64,000 bases of DNA, taken from positions 1 to 64,000 of the forward strand of contig NZ_VSIY01000006.1 of NCBI RefSeq assembly GCF_008086115.1. The letters run 5' to 3'. The DNA is from Maritimibacter fusiformis (GTDB lineage Bacteria > Pseudomonadota > Alphaproteobacteria > Rhodobacterales > Rhodobacteraceae). The position numbers were made by a program, and so were the translations under genes. Positions 27,170 to 35,179 of this stretch are shown here, in pieces (the first letter of the stretch is position 1; every line of letters starts with the position of its first letter). Under the pieces are notes generated by a model. The model searched no databases. It was given only the letters and a program-made list of their open reading frames with translations, and was not told where the DNA came from.

Positions 27170-27988
27170 GTGTCAGATTCAAGGTCCCAGACCGTGACCA
27201 TGTCCGATCTGATCGCGCCGCACCTGCCGGCGCTGCGCCGCTACGGGCGCGCGCTGACCGGGGCGCAAGGCTCGGGCGATGCCTATGCAGCGACCACGCT
27301 GGAGGCGATCCTGGCCGATCCCGGCTGCCTCAGGACGCAGGCGCTGGGCGACAAGGCGGCGCTGTTTCGGGTGTTTCACAGCCTGTGGTCAAGCTCCGGT
27401 GCACCGGTGCCCGATGCCGCCGACGGCCCGCGCGGGCGGGCGCTGGAACACCTGTCGCGGCTGACGCCGAACACCCGCGAGGCGCTGCTTCTGCACTCGA
27501 TCGAGGGGTTTTCCACCGACGAGATCGCCGGGATCATGGAAATCTCGCCCGACGAGGCCGACGCCCTGATCGCCACCGCCCGCGACGAGATGCGCGACAT
27601 GGTGCGCGGCCGCATCATGATCATCGAGGACGAGGCGATCATCGCGATGGACATCGAAAGCATCTGCACCATGATGGGCCACAGCGTCACCGGCATCGCG
27701 CGCACCCGCGCCGCCGCCGTCGAGCTTGGCCGCGCCGAGCGGCCCGACCTGATCCTGGCCGACATCCAGCTTGCCGACAATTCCAGCGGCGTCGACGCGG
27801 TCAACGAGCTTCTGGCCGACCTGGGCGACGTGCCGGTGGTGTTCATCACCGCCTTTCCCGAGCGGCTGCTGACCGGCGAACGGCCGGAACCGGCCTTCAT
27901 GATCACCAAGCCCTATCAGCCCGACCAGGTGATCTCGGCGATCAGCCAGGCGATGTTCTTCGCCTCGACCGAAACGCTGACCTCCTGA
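27170..27988 (+). CDS. phyR: PhyR anti-anti-sigma response regulator
   Basis: A 272-residue regulator with a sigma-like N-terminal domain (about 10-140) and a C-terminal receiver (about 145-265). The start is GTG at 27170 after AGGGGAG; ATG 27200 (MSDLIAPHLPALRRYGRALT) is an alternative that matches the family start. The sigma-like part contains LTPNTREALLLHSIEGFSTD and mimics EcfG. The receiver has IEDEAIIAMD at its start, the phosphoacceptor Asp in LILADIQLADNSSG, FITAFPERLLTG and the conserved Lys in MITKPYQP. When phosphorylated it binds NepR and releases EcfG. Confidence 0.95.
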   Translation: MSDSRSQTVTMSDLIAPHLPALRRYGRALTGAQGSGDAYAATTLEAILADPGCLRTQALGDKAALFRVFHSLWSSSGAPVPDAADGPRGRALEHLSRLTPNTREALLLHSIEGFSTDEIAGIMEISPDEADALIATARDEMRDMVRGRIMIIEDEAIIAMDIESICTMMGHSVTGIARTRAAAVELGRAERPDLILADIQLADNSSGVDAVNELLADLGDVPVVFITAFPERLLTGERPEPAFMITKPYQPDQVISAISQAMFFASTETLTS

Positions 27989-28008
27989 AATCCCGAGGCA
28001 CGACGAAA

Positions 28009-28049
28009 ACGCCCCGCCGGACCATGTGTCGGGCGGGGCGTCGGTGTTT
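28009..28049 (+). terminator. intrinsic terminator of phyR
   Basis: ACGCCCCGCC (28009-28018) pairs with GGCGGGGCGT (28032-28041) around a 13-nt loop, followed by CGGTGTTTTT. Located 20 bp after the phyR stop. Confidence 0.65.
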
Positions 28050-28054
28050 TTCAT

Positions 28055-28070
28055 GGGGCGTTTTCGCCCC
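28055..28070 (-). terminator. small hairpin after the DUF1328 gene
   Basis: GGGGCG-TTTT-CGCCCC lies 14 bp beyond the DUF1328 stop on the minus strand and is followed on that strand by ATGAAAAA. It is probably part of a bidirectional termination zone with the phyR terminator. Confidence 0.4.
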
Positions 28071-28083
28071 GGTGGTGCCGAGG

Positions 28084-28245
28084 TCATCCGCGCAGCGCGC
28101 GCGCGACCAGCGAGGCCACGAACAGCACCAGAAAAATCACGAACAGGATCTGCGCGATGCCGGCCGAGGTGCCGGCGATCCCGCCGAATCCGAAAACCGC
28201 TGCGATCAGCGCGATGACCAGGAAAGTGACGGCCCATCCAAGCAT
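28084..28245 (-). CDS. DUF1328 (YtjA-like) small membrane protein
   Basis: A 53-residue protein starting [20 protein letters not shown], followed by [20 protein letters not shown] and [13 protein letters not shown]. It has two transmembrane helices separated by the conserved [12 protein letters not shown] turn diagnostic of DUF1328/YtjA. A ribosome site (GGAGGA) is present on the minus strand. An EcfG-type promoter lies 52-76 bp upstream, so stress induction is likely. It is an inner-membrane protein of unknown role. Confidence 0.9.
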   Translation of the reverse strand: MLGWAVTFLVIALIAAVFGFGGIAGTSAGIAQILFVIFLVLFVASLVARALRG

Positions 28246-28296
28246 GGTTAAGTCCTCCGGTTGTTTCTCGCCCCCGCTGCGGGGGCCTGCCGGGTC

Positions 28297-28321
28297 AACC
28301 GGCGGCGGGCCGAAAGGTTCC
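28297..28321 (-). promoter_or_regulatory. EcfG-type promoter for the DUF1328 gene
   Basis: Minus strand GGAAC (28321-28317), 16-bp spacer, GGTT (28300-28297), one mismatch from CGTT in the -10 element. It sits between the Rho-N protein stop and the DUF1328 start. Confidence 0.6.
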
Positions 28322-28333
28322 GCGCCGGCCGGA

Positions 28334-28597
28334 TCAGCGTGACCTGAGCGCCGAAATGAGCTCGTCCTTGGTCATGTCCGAACGGCCCTCGATCTCAAGT
28401 TCTCGGGCGCGGTCGTAAAGCTCGTCGCGGGTCCAGTCCTCGTAGGGCGCGGACTTGCCGCCCTTGCGGCCCGGGTGTTGCGAGGGGTTGGCCTGGGCAT
28501 TGGCGATGCGGGCGGCCTTTTCCTTGCTCGCGCCCTCGTCGCGCAGCGCCTGGTAGGTGTCGTCCTTCTTGATGGTGGGTCCGTGGTCCTTGGTCAT
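28334..28597 (-). CDS. DUF7218/Rho-N (SAP-like) domain stress protein
   Basis: An 87-residue protein starting at [20 protein letters not shown] after GGAGGAG. The N-terminal half has the conserved [19 protein letters not shown] segment. The C-terminal 35 residues ([20 protein letters not shown] then [14 protein letters not shown]) form a Rho-termination-factor N-terminal/SAP-like helix-extended loop-helix fold that can bind nucleic acid. Similar proteins are often annotated as plasmid stabilisation or hypothetical stress proteins. A candidate EcfG promoter lies about 130 bp upstream. Confidence 0.8.
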   Translation of the reverse strand: MTKDHGPTIKKDDTYQALRDEGASKEKAARIANAQANPSQHPGRKGGKSAPYEDWTRDELYDRARELEIEGRSDMTKDELISALRSR

Positions 28598-28726
28598 CGA
28601 ATATCTCCTCCGGTCGATGGATACGGTGAAAAATGGCGGGTGGTCCGGGGAGGGGACCACCCGCCGAGACGGGACAGGGACGTGTCCAGCGGGAAACGCC
28701 GGGAACAGGGCGTTTCTGTGGGTTTG

Positions 28727-28751
28727 AACCCGCCAGGGGCGAAAAGGTTCC
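28727..28751 (-). promoter_or_regulatory. candidate EcfG-type promoter for the Rho-N protein gene
   Basis: Minus strand GGAAC (28751-28747), 16-bp spacer, GGTT (28730-28727). The predicted leader of about 120 nt is longer than for the neighbours. Confidence 0.5.
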
Positions 28752-28794
28752 CGCCACCGGGAATAAATTTCTCGGCCCCGGGCGGCGATCGAAT

Positions 28795-28819
28795 GGAACC
28801 ACGGGTGCGGTCGGGCGTT
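28795..28819 (+). promoter_or_regulatory. EcfG-type promoter for csbD
   Basis: GGAAC (28795-28799), 16-bp spacer, CGTT (28816-28819), 41 bp before the CsbD start: an exact consensus match. Confidence 0.8.
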
Positions 28820-28859
28820 GACAGGGCATACGACACCTGAACCGAAAAGGAGGCATGTC

Positions 28860-29051
28860 ATGAACTGGGACACCATCAAGGGCAACTGGAAGGAATGGCA
28901 AGGCAAGCTGCGCGAGCAGTATGGCGAGCTGACCGACGACGAACTGGCCCAGACCAAGGGCGAGCGCGAGCAGGTCGAGGGCCTGATCCAGCAGAAATAC
29001 GGCAAGACAAAGGAACAGGTCCGCGAAGAGCTCGACCGCTGGACGAGCTGA
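28860..29051 (+). CDS. CsbD family stress protein
   Basis: A 63-residue hydrophilic protein of the CsbD family, abundant general stress proteins of unknown mechanism (sigma-B dependent in Bacillus). It begins MNWDTIKGNWKEWQGKLREQ and has the typical helical repeats GELTDDELAQTKGEREQVEG and QKYGKTKEQVREELD, ending DRWTS. A strong AAAAGGAGG (28846-28853) precedes the start. The upstream EcfG promoter and downstream terminator make it a discrete stress-regulated unit. Confidence 0.93.
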   Translation: MNWDTIKGNWKEWQGKLREQYGELTDDELAQTKGEREQVEGLIQQKYGKTKEQVREELDRWTS

Positions 29052-29084
29052 CGCCGGCCCGGCGTTCAGACCGGAAAACGAAGG

Positions 29085-29113
29085 CGCCCGCCGTGGAAAC
29101 GGCGGGCGTTTTT
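29085..29113 (+). terminator. intrinsic terminator of csbD
   Basis: A perfect 10-bp stem (CGCCCGCCGT with ACGGCGGGCG), a GGAA loop and TTTTT. Confidence 0.88.
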
Positions 29114-29175
29114 CGTGTCGTGTCAGCGGGTTGTTGCCGGGCTGGCAGGTTTTTGCCGGGCCGTGCCACTGGTCT

Positions 29176-29200
29176 GGAACCTATCGCATCGGTGCCGGTT
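29176..29200 (+). promoter_or_regulatory. EcfG-type promoter for the SH3/DUF1236 gene
   Basis: GGAAC (29176-29180), 16-bp spacer, GGTT (29197-29200), 65 bp before the start codon. Confidence 0.6.
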
Positions 29201-29264
29201 GTCCGGGTCCAAGGGCGCGAATGAGCGCCGTCACAAATTGGCATAACGACCCCAGGAGGACACC

Positions 29265-29921
29265 ATGCCCATGCGAAACATTCTGTTGACCGCAAGCGCG
29301 CTGACGCTTGCCGCAGTTCCCGCCAGCGCCGATTTCAGCGCCCAGGCGATGACCGATCTGAACCTGCGCGCCGGTCCCGGCCCGCAATACGAGATCATCG
29401 GCGTCATCAAGGGCGAGGACACCGCCTTCGTCGAGGGCTGTCTGGAAACCGCCGACTGGTGCCGGGTGAGCTATGACGGCACCGAAGGCTGGGCCTACGG
29501 CGCCTATCTGACCGAGACCATGGACGCGCCGGAGCCGATCGTCTCGACCGAGGCGCGCACCAGCGTCGGCACCGTCACCTACGAGGGCGGCGACACCGCG
29601 GGCGCGGCTGCCGCAGGCGGGGTTGCCGGGGCGATCATCGGCGGCATGATCCTTGGCGGACCGCTGGGCGCCGCCGCCGGCGCCGTGCTGGGCAGCGCCG
29701 CCGGCGCCACCGCCGAGGTTTCGACCACGACCGTGACCTATGTGCGCGAGAACGCGCTCGAGCCGGTCTATCTGGAAGGCGAGGTTGTCACCGGCGCGGC
29801 GCTGCCCGACGTGGTGACGCTGGCCGAGATCCCGGACGACACCTATGCCTATGCCTATGTGAACGGGCTGCCGGTGATCGTCGATCCGGAAACCCGGGTG
29901 ATCGTGCACGTGGTGCGCTGA
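29265..29921 (+). CDS. exported SH3 domain/DUF1236 protein
   Basis: A 218-residue periplasmic protein. The signal peptide covers about 1-22 (MPMRNILLTASALTLAAVPA, cut after SA). A bacterial SH3 domain (24-85) has LNLRAGPGPQYEIIGVI, CLETADWCRVSYDGTEGWAY and a probable disulfide. A Gly/Ala-rich stretch (110-150: AAAAGGVAGAIIGGMILGG) looks membrane-inserting or glycine-zipper-like. The C-terminus is DUF1236 (VTLAEIPDDTYAYAYVNGLP, then VIVDPETRVIVHVV). Possibly an envelope-associated stress protein. It follows AGGAGG, an upstream EcfG-type promoter, and is closed by a terminator. Confidence 0.85.
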   Translation: MPMRNILLTASALTLAAVPASADFSAQAMTDLNLRAGPGPQYEIIGVIKGEDTAFVEGCLETADWCRVSYDGTEGWAYGAYLTETMDAPEPIVSTEARTSVGTVTYEGGDTAGAAAAGGVAGAIIGGMILGGPLGAAAGAVLGSAAGATAEVSTTTVTYVRENALEPVYLEGEVVTGAALPDVVTLAEIPDDTYAYAYVNGLPVIVDPETRVIVHVVR

Positions 29922-29946
29922 CACCGCGCGCATTCCGAAAACCTGC

Positions 29947-29974
29947 ACCCCGCCGGCCCGGTCCGGCGGGGTTT
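29947..29974 (+). terminator. intrinsic terminator of the SH3/DUF1236 gene
   Basis: ACCCCGCCGG (29947-29956) pairs with CCGGCGGGGT (29963-29972), 6-nt loop, then TT. Short T-tract. Confidence 0.65.
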
Positions 29975-30009
29975 CGCGTCTTGTGGCCGGTCGGCGCCGG
30001 CGATGGCGT

Positions 30010-30035
30010 GGAACCGATGCCCACACCCCGGCGTT
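30010..30035 (+). promoter_or_regulatory. EcfG-type promoter for the AI-2E family transporter
   Basis: GGAAC (30010-30014), 17-bp spacer, CGTT (30032-30035). The start codon follows only 8 bp later, implying a leaderless or nearly leaderless mRNA. Confidence 0.7.
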
Positions 30036-30043
30036 GCCCCTTC

Positions 30044-31108
30044 ATGACAGCGCCCGCCGCCCGCCCCCCAGCCGATCCCGTCCTGCGCCTCAGCGCCGCG
30101 GTCCTTGCCACGCTGGCGGTGCTGGTGGCGCTGAAGCTGGCGGGCAACATCGTGGCGCCGCTGGCGACCGCGCTGGTCGGGGGGGTGATGCTGGGGCCGC
30201 TGGTCGACCGGCTGGAGCGGCTGAGCGTCCCGCCGACCCTGGCCGCCACCCTGGTGATGGTCGCGGGGGCCTTGTTCCTCGCCTCGCTCGCCTTCCTGGT
30301 CGAGCCCTATTTCTGGCAGTTGATCGACCAGATCCCGCGCATCAAGTGGGAATTGCTCAAGCTCCTGCGCGAATACCGCGACCTGATCCAGAGTTTCGGC
30401 AACGTCAACGACGAGGTGGCGCGCGCCCTGGGCGATGTGTCGCCACAGCGCGAAGACGCCTCAGCCGAGATTCCCACCCTGATGGATGCGCTGTTTCTTG
30501 CCCCGGCGATCCTGGCGCAGATCGCGATCTTTCTCGGGGGGCTGTTCTTTTTCCTGCTGACGCGGCGCTCGATCTATCGCTGGCTGGCAGCACGGATCGG
30601 CGCGGCCCGTGGCGGTGGCGATGCCGTGGCCACCGCCCGGCGGGTAAGCGAAACCGAGGCGCTGATCTCGCGCTATTTCCTGACCATCACCATCATCAAC
30701 ACCGGCCTCGGCCTGGCGGTCGCCGGTGCGCTGACCCTGATCGGCCTGCCCGGTGCCGTCGCCTGGGGAGCAGCCGCGATGATGCTGAATTTCGTGCTCT
30801 ATCTCGGCCCGGCCACGATGGCGGGGGCCTTGCTGCTGGCCGGGCTGATGGCGTTCGACGGCGCGCTCAGCCTCGCGCCGCCGGCGGCCTACCTGGCGCT
30901 CAACCTGATCGAGGCGCAGTTCACGACACCGGCGCTGGTCGGGCGGCGGATCGCGATCAATCCCCTGATGATCTTCGTCGCGCTGGTGTTCTGGCTGTGG
31001 CTCTGGGGTCCGATCGGCGGGGTCATCGCCATTCCGATCCTGGTGATCGTGATGAAAACCTTCGAGATCTTCACCGATCGCCCGGCCGGCGAGGATGCGG
31101 AAACCTGA
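30044..31108 (+). CDS. AI-2E family transporter (YdiK/PerM-like)
   Basis: A 354-residue membrane protein of the AI-2E transporter/PerM family. The ATG at 30044 was chosen because the EcfG-type promoter immediately precedes it; no Shine-Dalgarno is visible. About seven to eight helices: 2-3 near the N-terminus (LSAAVLATLAVLVALKLAG; ATALVGGVMLGPLVDRL; ATLVMVAGALFLASLAFLV), a soluble loop (about 95-145), then AILAQIAIFLGGLFFFLLTR, the YFLTITIINTGLGLAVAGAL helix and a C-terminal group with the conserved GPIGGVIAIPILVI. The transported substrate is unknown. Stress control is inferred from the promoter. Confidence 0.88.
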   Translation: MTAPAARPPADPVLRLSAAVLATLAVLVALKLAGNIVAPLATALVGGVMLGPLVDRLERLSVPPTLAATLVMVAGALFLASLAFLVEPYFWQLIDQIPRIKWELLKLLREYRDLIQSFGNVNDEVARALGDVSPQREDASAEIPTLMDALFLAPAILAQIAIFLGGLFFFLLTRRSIYRWLAARIGAARGGGDAVATARRVSETEALISRYFLTITIINTGLGLAVAGALTLIGLPGAVAWGAAAMMLNFVLYLGPATMAGALLLAGLMAFDGALSLAPPAAYLALNLIEAQFTTPALVGRRIAINPLMIFVALVFWLWLWGPIGGVIAIPILVIVMKTFEIFTDRPAGEDAET

Positions 31109-31431
31109 CGGTCTGGTGGGGCGGCGGTCGCCCCCCGCCGCGGGAGGGGAGGAGGGGAAGAGTGGGGCGGGGGGCGATGTGGGAACCTTCCGGTTCCCGT
31201 GTGTGAACCCGGGCCAGCCACGATCTGTTCCAGCGCGATGAAATTTTTTTCGCCCCGGTTGTTCGTTTGGGCGCGCGGGGCGCGCCTCCGGGGCGGCATG
31301 TTCCGGCCGAAATCGCCAAAAACATGAGGAGATTTCGCCACGTCAACGGAACACGACCGCGCCGCAGGTGTTCTTTCCCCAGAGCCGCGGGGCGCTGGTC
31401 CCCGCCGAATGCACCCAAGACGGAGGACGCC
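31109..31431 (+). other. 323-bp intergenic region before the PRC-barrel gene
   Basis: It contains a G-rich tract (31129-31175), a perfect inverted repeat GGGAACC-TTCC-GGTTCCC (31181-31198) with no T-run, a short T/A-rich spot (31241-31265) and the EcfG-type promoter at 31348. I see no gene in it. The inverted repeat may be the end of the AI-2E transcript. Confidence 0.5.
31348..31372 (+). promoter_or_regulatory. EcfG-type promoter for the PRC-barrel gene
   Basis: GGAAC (31348-31352), 16-bp spacer, TGTT (31369-31372), 60 bp before the start codon. Confidence 0.6.
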
Positions 31432-32397
31432 ATGAAACACCTTCTGACGACAACCGCCATCACCCTGTTGACCGCCCTGCCGCTGCAGGCCGAAAGCCAT
31501 GCCGGCGCCGACATGACATCGGGCGCGAGCGTGTCGGTGGACGACCGCAACCTCAGCGTTTCGAGCCTGATGCAGGCCAAGGTCTACATGCCCGAGAATT
31601 ACACGATGGACACCGACGAAATCACCGCAGTGCCGCGCGTCTGGGACGCGATCGGCACGGTCGAGCAGGTTCTTGTCGACGAAAACGATGAGGTCGCCAT
31701 GCTCGTGGTCGCGCCCTCGGACGATGTCGAGGCCGGGGCCGAGCGGGTCGCGATCGACGCCGCCGAGCTGGACCTGATGACGGTCCGGGGCGACGAGACG
31801 CAGATCGTCGCGGTCTATACCGGCGGCATGGACGGCTTTGCCGACGCGGTCGCGTTCGAGGAGGCGTCGGTCGACGACATGGGCCTGAAGCCGGCAGGCG
31901 AGGCCACCGATCTGTCCGAAGACCTTGCCGCGACAGCCGAGGATATCGGCAACGCGACCGCTGAGGCCGCCGACGACTTCGGCGACGCCACCGCCGATGC
32001 CGCGGACGCGGTCGGAGAGGCGGCCGGCGATGCGGCCCGTGCCACCGAGGAGGCGGCGAGCGACATGGCCGCGGCCACCGAAGAGGCCGCCAGCGATCTG
32101 GCCCGCGACATCGGGATCGACCCGGCGACCCTGACCGCCGAGGATCTTGACGGCGCCACGGTCTATGAGCCTTCGGGCGATTCCGTCGGCGAGATTTCCG
32201 AGATCGTCGTGGCCCAGGATGGCGAGATCGACACGGTCGTGATCGACGTCGGCGGCTTCCTCGGGATCGGTGAAAAGCCGGTTGCCCTGTCGTTCGACGA
32301 ACTCGAGATCACCCAGGGTCAGGGTCTGGCCGAGCTGCGGGTCGAGATCGACCACAGCCAGGACGAACTGGAGGCGATGGAGACCTGGAACGGGTAA
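31432..32397 (+). CDS. exported double PRC-barrel protein with alanine-rich helical insert
   Basis: A 321-residue protein with a signal peptide (residues 1-20: MKHLLTTTAITLLTALPLQA) and GGAGG before the start. The first PRC-barrel-like domain spans about 35-150 (VWDAIGTVEQVLVDENDEVA). Then comes a long Ala/Asp/Glu-rich segment (about 160-228) with repeated EAASDMAAATEEAASDLA-type heptads, probably a coiled coil or LEA-like helix. A second PRC-barrel follows (AEDLDGATVYEPSGDSVGEI through VALSFDELEI). PRC barrels are adaptor modules. Periplasmic; the insert resembles desiccation-type proteins. Role unknown, stress regulation inferred. Confidence 0.85.
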   Translation: MKHLLTTTAITLLTALPLQAESHAGADMTSGASVSVDDRNLSVSSLMQAKVYMPENYTMDTDEITAVPRVWDAIGTVEQVLVDENDEVAMLVVAPSDDVEAGAERVAIDAAELDLMTVRGDETQIVAVYTGGMDGFADAVAFEEASVDDMGLKPAGEATDLSEDLAATAEDIGNATAEAADDFGDATADAADAVGEAAGDAARATEEAASDMAAATEEAASDLARDIGIDPATLTAEDLDGATVYEPSGDSVGEISEIVVAQDGEIDTVVIDVGGFLGIGEKPVALSFDELEITQGQGLAELRVEIDHSQDELEAMETWNG

Positions 32398-32472
32398 TCC
32401 CACGCCACTGACCTGATGCAACCGTCGCGGGGGCCGTCCATTCGGGCGGCCCCTTCGCGTTCGGGACTTGCG

Positions 32473-32497
32473 GGAACCAAACCGCGGTATCCGGGTT
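32473..32497 (+). promoter_or_regulatory. EcfG-type promoter for the mgtC-like gene
   Basis: GGAAC (32473-32477), 16-bp spacer, GGTT (32494-32497), 34 bp before the start codon. Confidence 0.6.
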
Positions 32498-32530
32498 GGT
32501 TCGATACCGGATTGCGAGGTTGGAGGGGCG

Positions 32531-33022
32531 ATGTTCGAGACATTGAAAACCGAGATCACCACGATGGGCAGCCTGCCCTGGGAAGTGGTGGCGCTGCGCA
32601 TGGCGGGGGCGGTGCTGTTGTGCGGCCTGATCGGCTATGAGCGGGAAAGCGCCAATCGCCCGGCGGGGCTGCGCACCCACATGCTGGTGGGCATGGCCTC
32701 GGCGGTCTATTGCGTTCTGATGCTGGAACTGGTCGACCGGGCCGGCGACTATCCCGATCCGGTGCGGGTCGATCCGATCCGGGTGATCGAGGCGCTGACC
32801 AGCGGTGTCGCCTTTCTGGCTGCCGGGATGATCGTGTTCTCGAACGGCAAGGTGCGCGGGCTGACCACGGGCGCGAGCCTGTGGCTGGCCGCCGCCGTCG
32901 GCCTGGCCTGCGGGCTGGGGTTGTGGGGCGTGGCGCTGATCACCACCTTTCCCGCCATCGTCATCACCGGCCTGCTCAAGGTGGTCGAGGACAAGGCGCC
33001 GCCGACGCAAAGCTCCGAGTGA
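32531..33022 (+). CDS. MgtC/SapB family membrane protein
   Basis: A 163-residue inner-membrane protein starting MFETLKTEITTMGSLPWEVV after GGAGGGG. It carries the MgtC N-terminal signature: LRMAGAVLLCGLIGYERES (about 22-40), NRPAGLRTHMLVGMASAVYC, then the conserved RVIEALTSGVAFLAAGMIVF and GLTTGASLWLAAAVGLACG. It lacks the C-terminal cytosolic domain of Salmonella MgtC. The family acts in low-magnesium or acid adaptation and modulates ATP synthase in some bacteria. It is preceded by an EcfG-type promoter and convergent with the response regulator gene. Confidence 0.9.
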   Translation: MFETLKTEITTMGSLPWEVVALRMAGAVLLCGLIGYERESANRPAGLRTHMLVGMASAVYCVLMLELVDRAGDYPDPVRVDPIRVIEALTSGVAFLAAGMIVFSNGKVRGLTTGASLWLAAAVGLACGLGLWGVALITTFPAIVITGLLKVVEDKAPPTQSSE

Positions 33023-33032
33023 CCCCGGGCGC

Positions 33033-33386
33033 TCAGACCGAGCGCACCCAGTCCAGCAGGTCGTCGAGCGACAAGGGCTTGGGCAGACGCGCGGCGCCGG
33101 GAAACCGCGCGAAGATCTCCGATCCGGCATATTCATAGCCGCTCAGAAACAGGATCGGCGCATGGCCGTCCAGCATCGCGGCGACCGGCTCGCTGGTGAG
33201 GCTCTCGCCCAGGTTCACGTCCAGAACGGCGCAATCCGGCATTGCATCCGACACCGCGCGCATCGCCGCCTCGACGGTGTGAAATGGGCCGATCACGGCG
33301 TGGCCCTCCTCCTCGATGGTCTGGGCCAGGTCCATCGCGACGATCACCTCGTCATCCAGCACGAGAACCCGTTTCGGCGTGCTCAT
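33033..33386 (-). CDS. single-domain response regulator
   Basis: A 117-residue stand-alone receiver with no output domain. The acidic pocket is LVLDDEVIVAMD near residue 7, the phosphoacceptor Asp in CAVLDVNLGES near 53, FLSGYEY near 81 and the conserved Lys in RLPKPLSL near 104. Its start overlaps the stop of the upstream HWE kinase gene (ATGA), so they are a cognate pair. In alphaproteobacterial stress signalling such regulators compete with or relay phosphate to PhyR. That role here is inferred from context. Confidence 0.9.
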   Translation of the reverse strand: MSTPKRVLVLDDEVIVAMDLAQTIEEEGHAVIGPFHTVEAAMRAVSDAMPDCAVLDVNLGESLTSEPVAAMLDGHAPILFLSGYEYAGSEIFARFPGAARLPKPLSLDDLLDWVRSV

Positions 33387-35179
33387 GTCGGTGCCTGTCT
33401 GTCGCTGGCGGCATTGACCACGACGCGCAGCCCGTCGGATTCGAACTCGGTCGTCACCGTGGCGCCAAGCTCGGCCCCCAGCACCTTGTCGAGAAGGAAA
33501 GACCCGAACCCGGTGCGCGTGGGCGCCTCGACCGACGGGCCGCCAATTTCCTTCCAGACCAGCCGCGACAGCGCGCCCCTGGCGGCACGGATCGAGATTT
33601 CGACCCGGCCCCCGTCAACCGACAGCGCGCCATATTTCGCGGCGTTGGTGGCCAGTTCGTGCAGCGCCAGCCCGAAGGACATGACCTGCGCCGGGTTCAG
33701 CCGCACATCGTCGCCGGTGATGGTCACGCGGTCGGACGTTTCGTTGTCATAAGGCATGATCTCGTTTCGGATCAGGGTGGTCAGCCACTGCCCGCTCCAG
33801 TTGTCGCGGGTCAGCGCGTCGTGGCTGCGCGCGATCGCCGCCAGCCGGTCCTGGAGCGAGGCGACCAGGGCCGCCTTGTCCTCGCTGTGGCGGGCGGTGA
33901 AGCGGGCGACCGATTGCACCGTGGCCAGCGTATTCTTTACCCGGTGCTGCAACTCGGCGATCAGCAGGGCCTGGCGGTCCTCGGCGGCCCGCTGTTCGGT
34001 CACGTCCTGCACGGATTTGCCCACGGCGCGCATCTCGCCATCGACCTCGATGGGAAAGAAATTGTGCACGAGGATACGCTCCTGCCCCGGAAAGGCCGGG
34101 GTGGGGGTGCGCACCTCGTAGCCCAGGATCGGCTGGCCGGTGCGGCGGATTTCCGCGACCGGATCGGGGTGGAACACGCCGTCGGGCACCACCTCCTGCG
34201 GACGTTTGCCGATATGGTCGCAGGCGGGGATGCCGAACAGGGCGGCAAAGGCCGGGTTGACCCTGATCCAGCGCCGCTCGAGGTCGAGCATCGCCAGCCC
34301 GACCGGCGTGTTGTCGAAAAACGCCTGGTGCTGGGCCAGCGCCTCGCGCAGCTGCTCCTCGGCGGCGAGGCGCTGGGTGATGTCGATGGCCGAGGGAATG
34401 ATGCACGAGACGCTGCCGTCGGCCTCGATCACCGGCACGAGCTGGAAGTCGATCACGATATGCGCGCCGCCCGCCACCCGCACTTCGGCGTCATAGCGCA
34501 CGGTTTCGCCGCGCGCCGCCTCGGCCACCGCGGCTTTCAGGCGGGTCTGGCTGTCCTCGCTCCAGCTCCACCAGTAGGCGTCCCAGAATTTCCGGCCGAT
34601 CACGTCCTCGGGCTTCAGCCCGGCGGCGGAAAGCGCGGTCTCGTTGGCCTCGGTCAGGGTGCCGTCCGGGGTCAGCATTCCGACGAAGGCGGCCAGGCTG
34701 TCCTGAAGCGTTTGCAACCGGTTGCGCGCCCGGTCGGCGGACTGGCGGGCCGCGACCTCGTCGGTGATCTCGAAGGCAAAGCGCATCACGCCGGTAATCC
34801 GGCCCTGTTCGTCACGGTCCGGTTGCAGCACCTGGCGGAAGTGGCGGATCACCGCCGGCCGGTCCGGGGCGGGGGCGATCTCGACCGGCAGCTCGGTGGC
34901 CTCGGCGGCCTCGCCGGTGGCGCGCACCCGGTCGAACTGGGCGAGGATCTCGGGCGTGGCGAACTCCGGCATCGCCTCGACCAGCGGCTTGCCCAGCCGA
35001 TCGGCGGGGCCGGGCAGGTGATCGTGCAGCGCGTTGCAATAGGTGACGCGGTGATCCTTGCCTTCGTGCAGGGAAATCAAGGCCGGCGCGGTATCGAGTA
35101 TGCCGGCCAGCCGGGCGCGGGTTTCATGGTCCGACAGGCAATGGTCGGCATCTTGCGCGGGTCGCGTGGTCATCGTCAT
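33383..35179 (-). CDS. soluble multi-PAS HWE-family sensor histidine kinase
   Basis: A 598-residue cytoplasmic kinase without membrane helices. Three or more PAS modules occupy about 20-380 (ALISLHEGKDHRVTYCNALH; NLTP-type GTLTEANETALSAAGLKPED; FFDNTPVGLAMLDLERRWI). The HWE transmitter follows: H-box LQHRVKNTLATVQSVARF (about 395-412), then the N-box LALHELATNAAKYGALS, the WKEIGG tryptophan-glutamate motif, and the G-box GFGSFLLDKVLGAELGA. It lacks a classical HATPase F-box. Blue-light LOV cysteine motif GRNCRFLQ is not seen. It forms an operon with the single-domain regulator and lies 6 kb from phyR, so it is a candidate PhyR kinase. Confidence 0.9.
   Translation of the reverse strand: MTMTTRPAQDADHCLSDHETRARLAGILDTAPALISLHEGKDHRVTYCNALHDHLPGPADRLGKPLVEAMPEFATPEILAQFDRVRATGEAAEATELPVEIAPAPDRPAVIRHFRQVLQPDRDEQGRITGVMRFAFEITDEVAARQSADRARNRLQTLQDSLAAFVGMLTPDGTLTEANETALSAAGLKPEDVIGRKFWDAYWWSWSEDSQTRLKAAVAEAARGETVRYDAEVRVAGGAHIVIDFQLVPVIEADGSVSCIIPSAIDITQRLAAEEQLREALAQHQAFFDNTPVGLAMLDLERRWIRVNPAFAALFGIPACDHIGKRPQEVVPDGVFHPDPVAEIRRTGQPILGYEVRTPTPAFPGQERILVHNFFPIEVDGEMRAVGKSVQDVTEQRAAEDRQALLIAELQHRVKNTLATVQSVARFTARHSEDKAALVASLQDRLAAIARSHDALTRDNWSGQWLTTLIRNEIMPYDNETSDRVTITGDDVRLNPAQVMSFGLALHELATNAAKYGALSVDGGRVEISIRAARGALSRLVWKEIGGPSVEAPTRTGFGSFLLDKVLGAELGATVTTEFESDGLRVVVNAASDRQAPT

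Noticed and set aside
33383..35179. LOV blue-light photoreceptor kinase
   Set aside because: PAS repeats are present but the GRNCRFLQ cysteine motif is not, so flavin adduct photochemistry is not supported.
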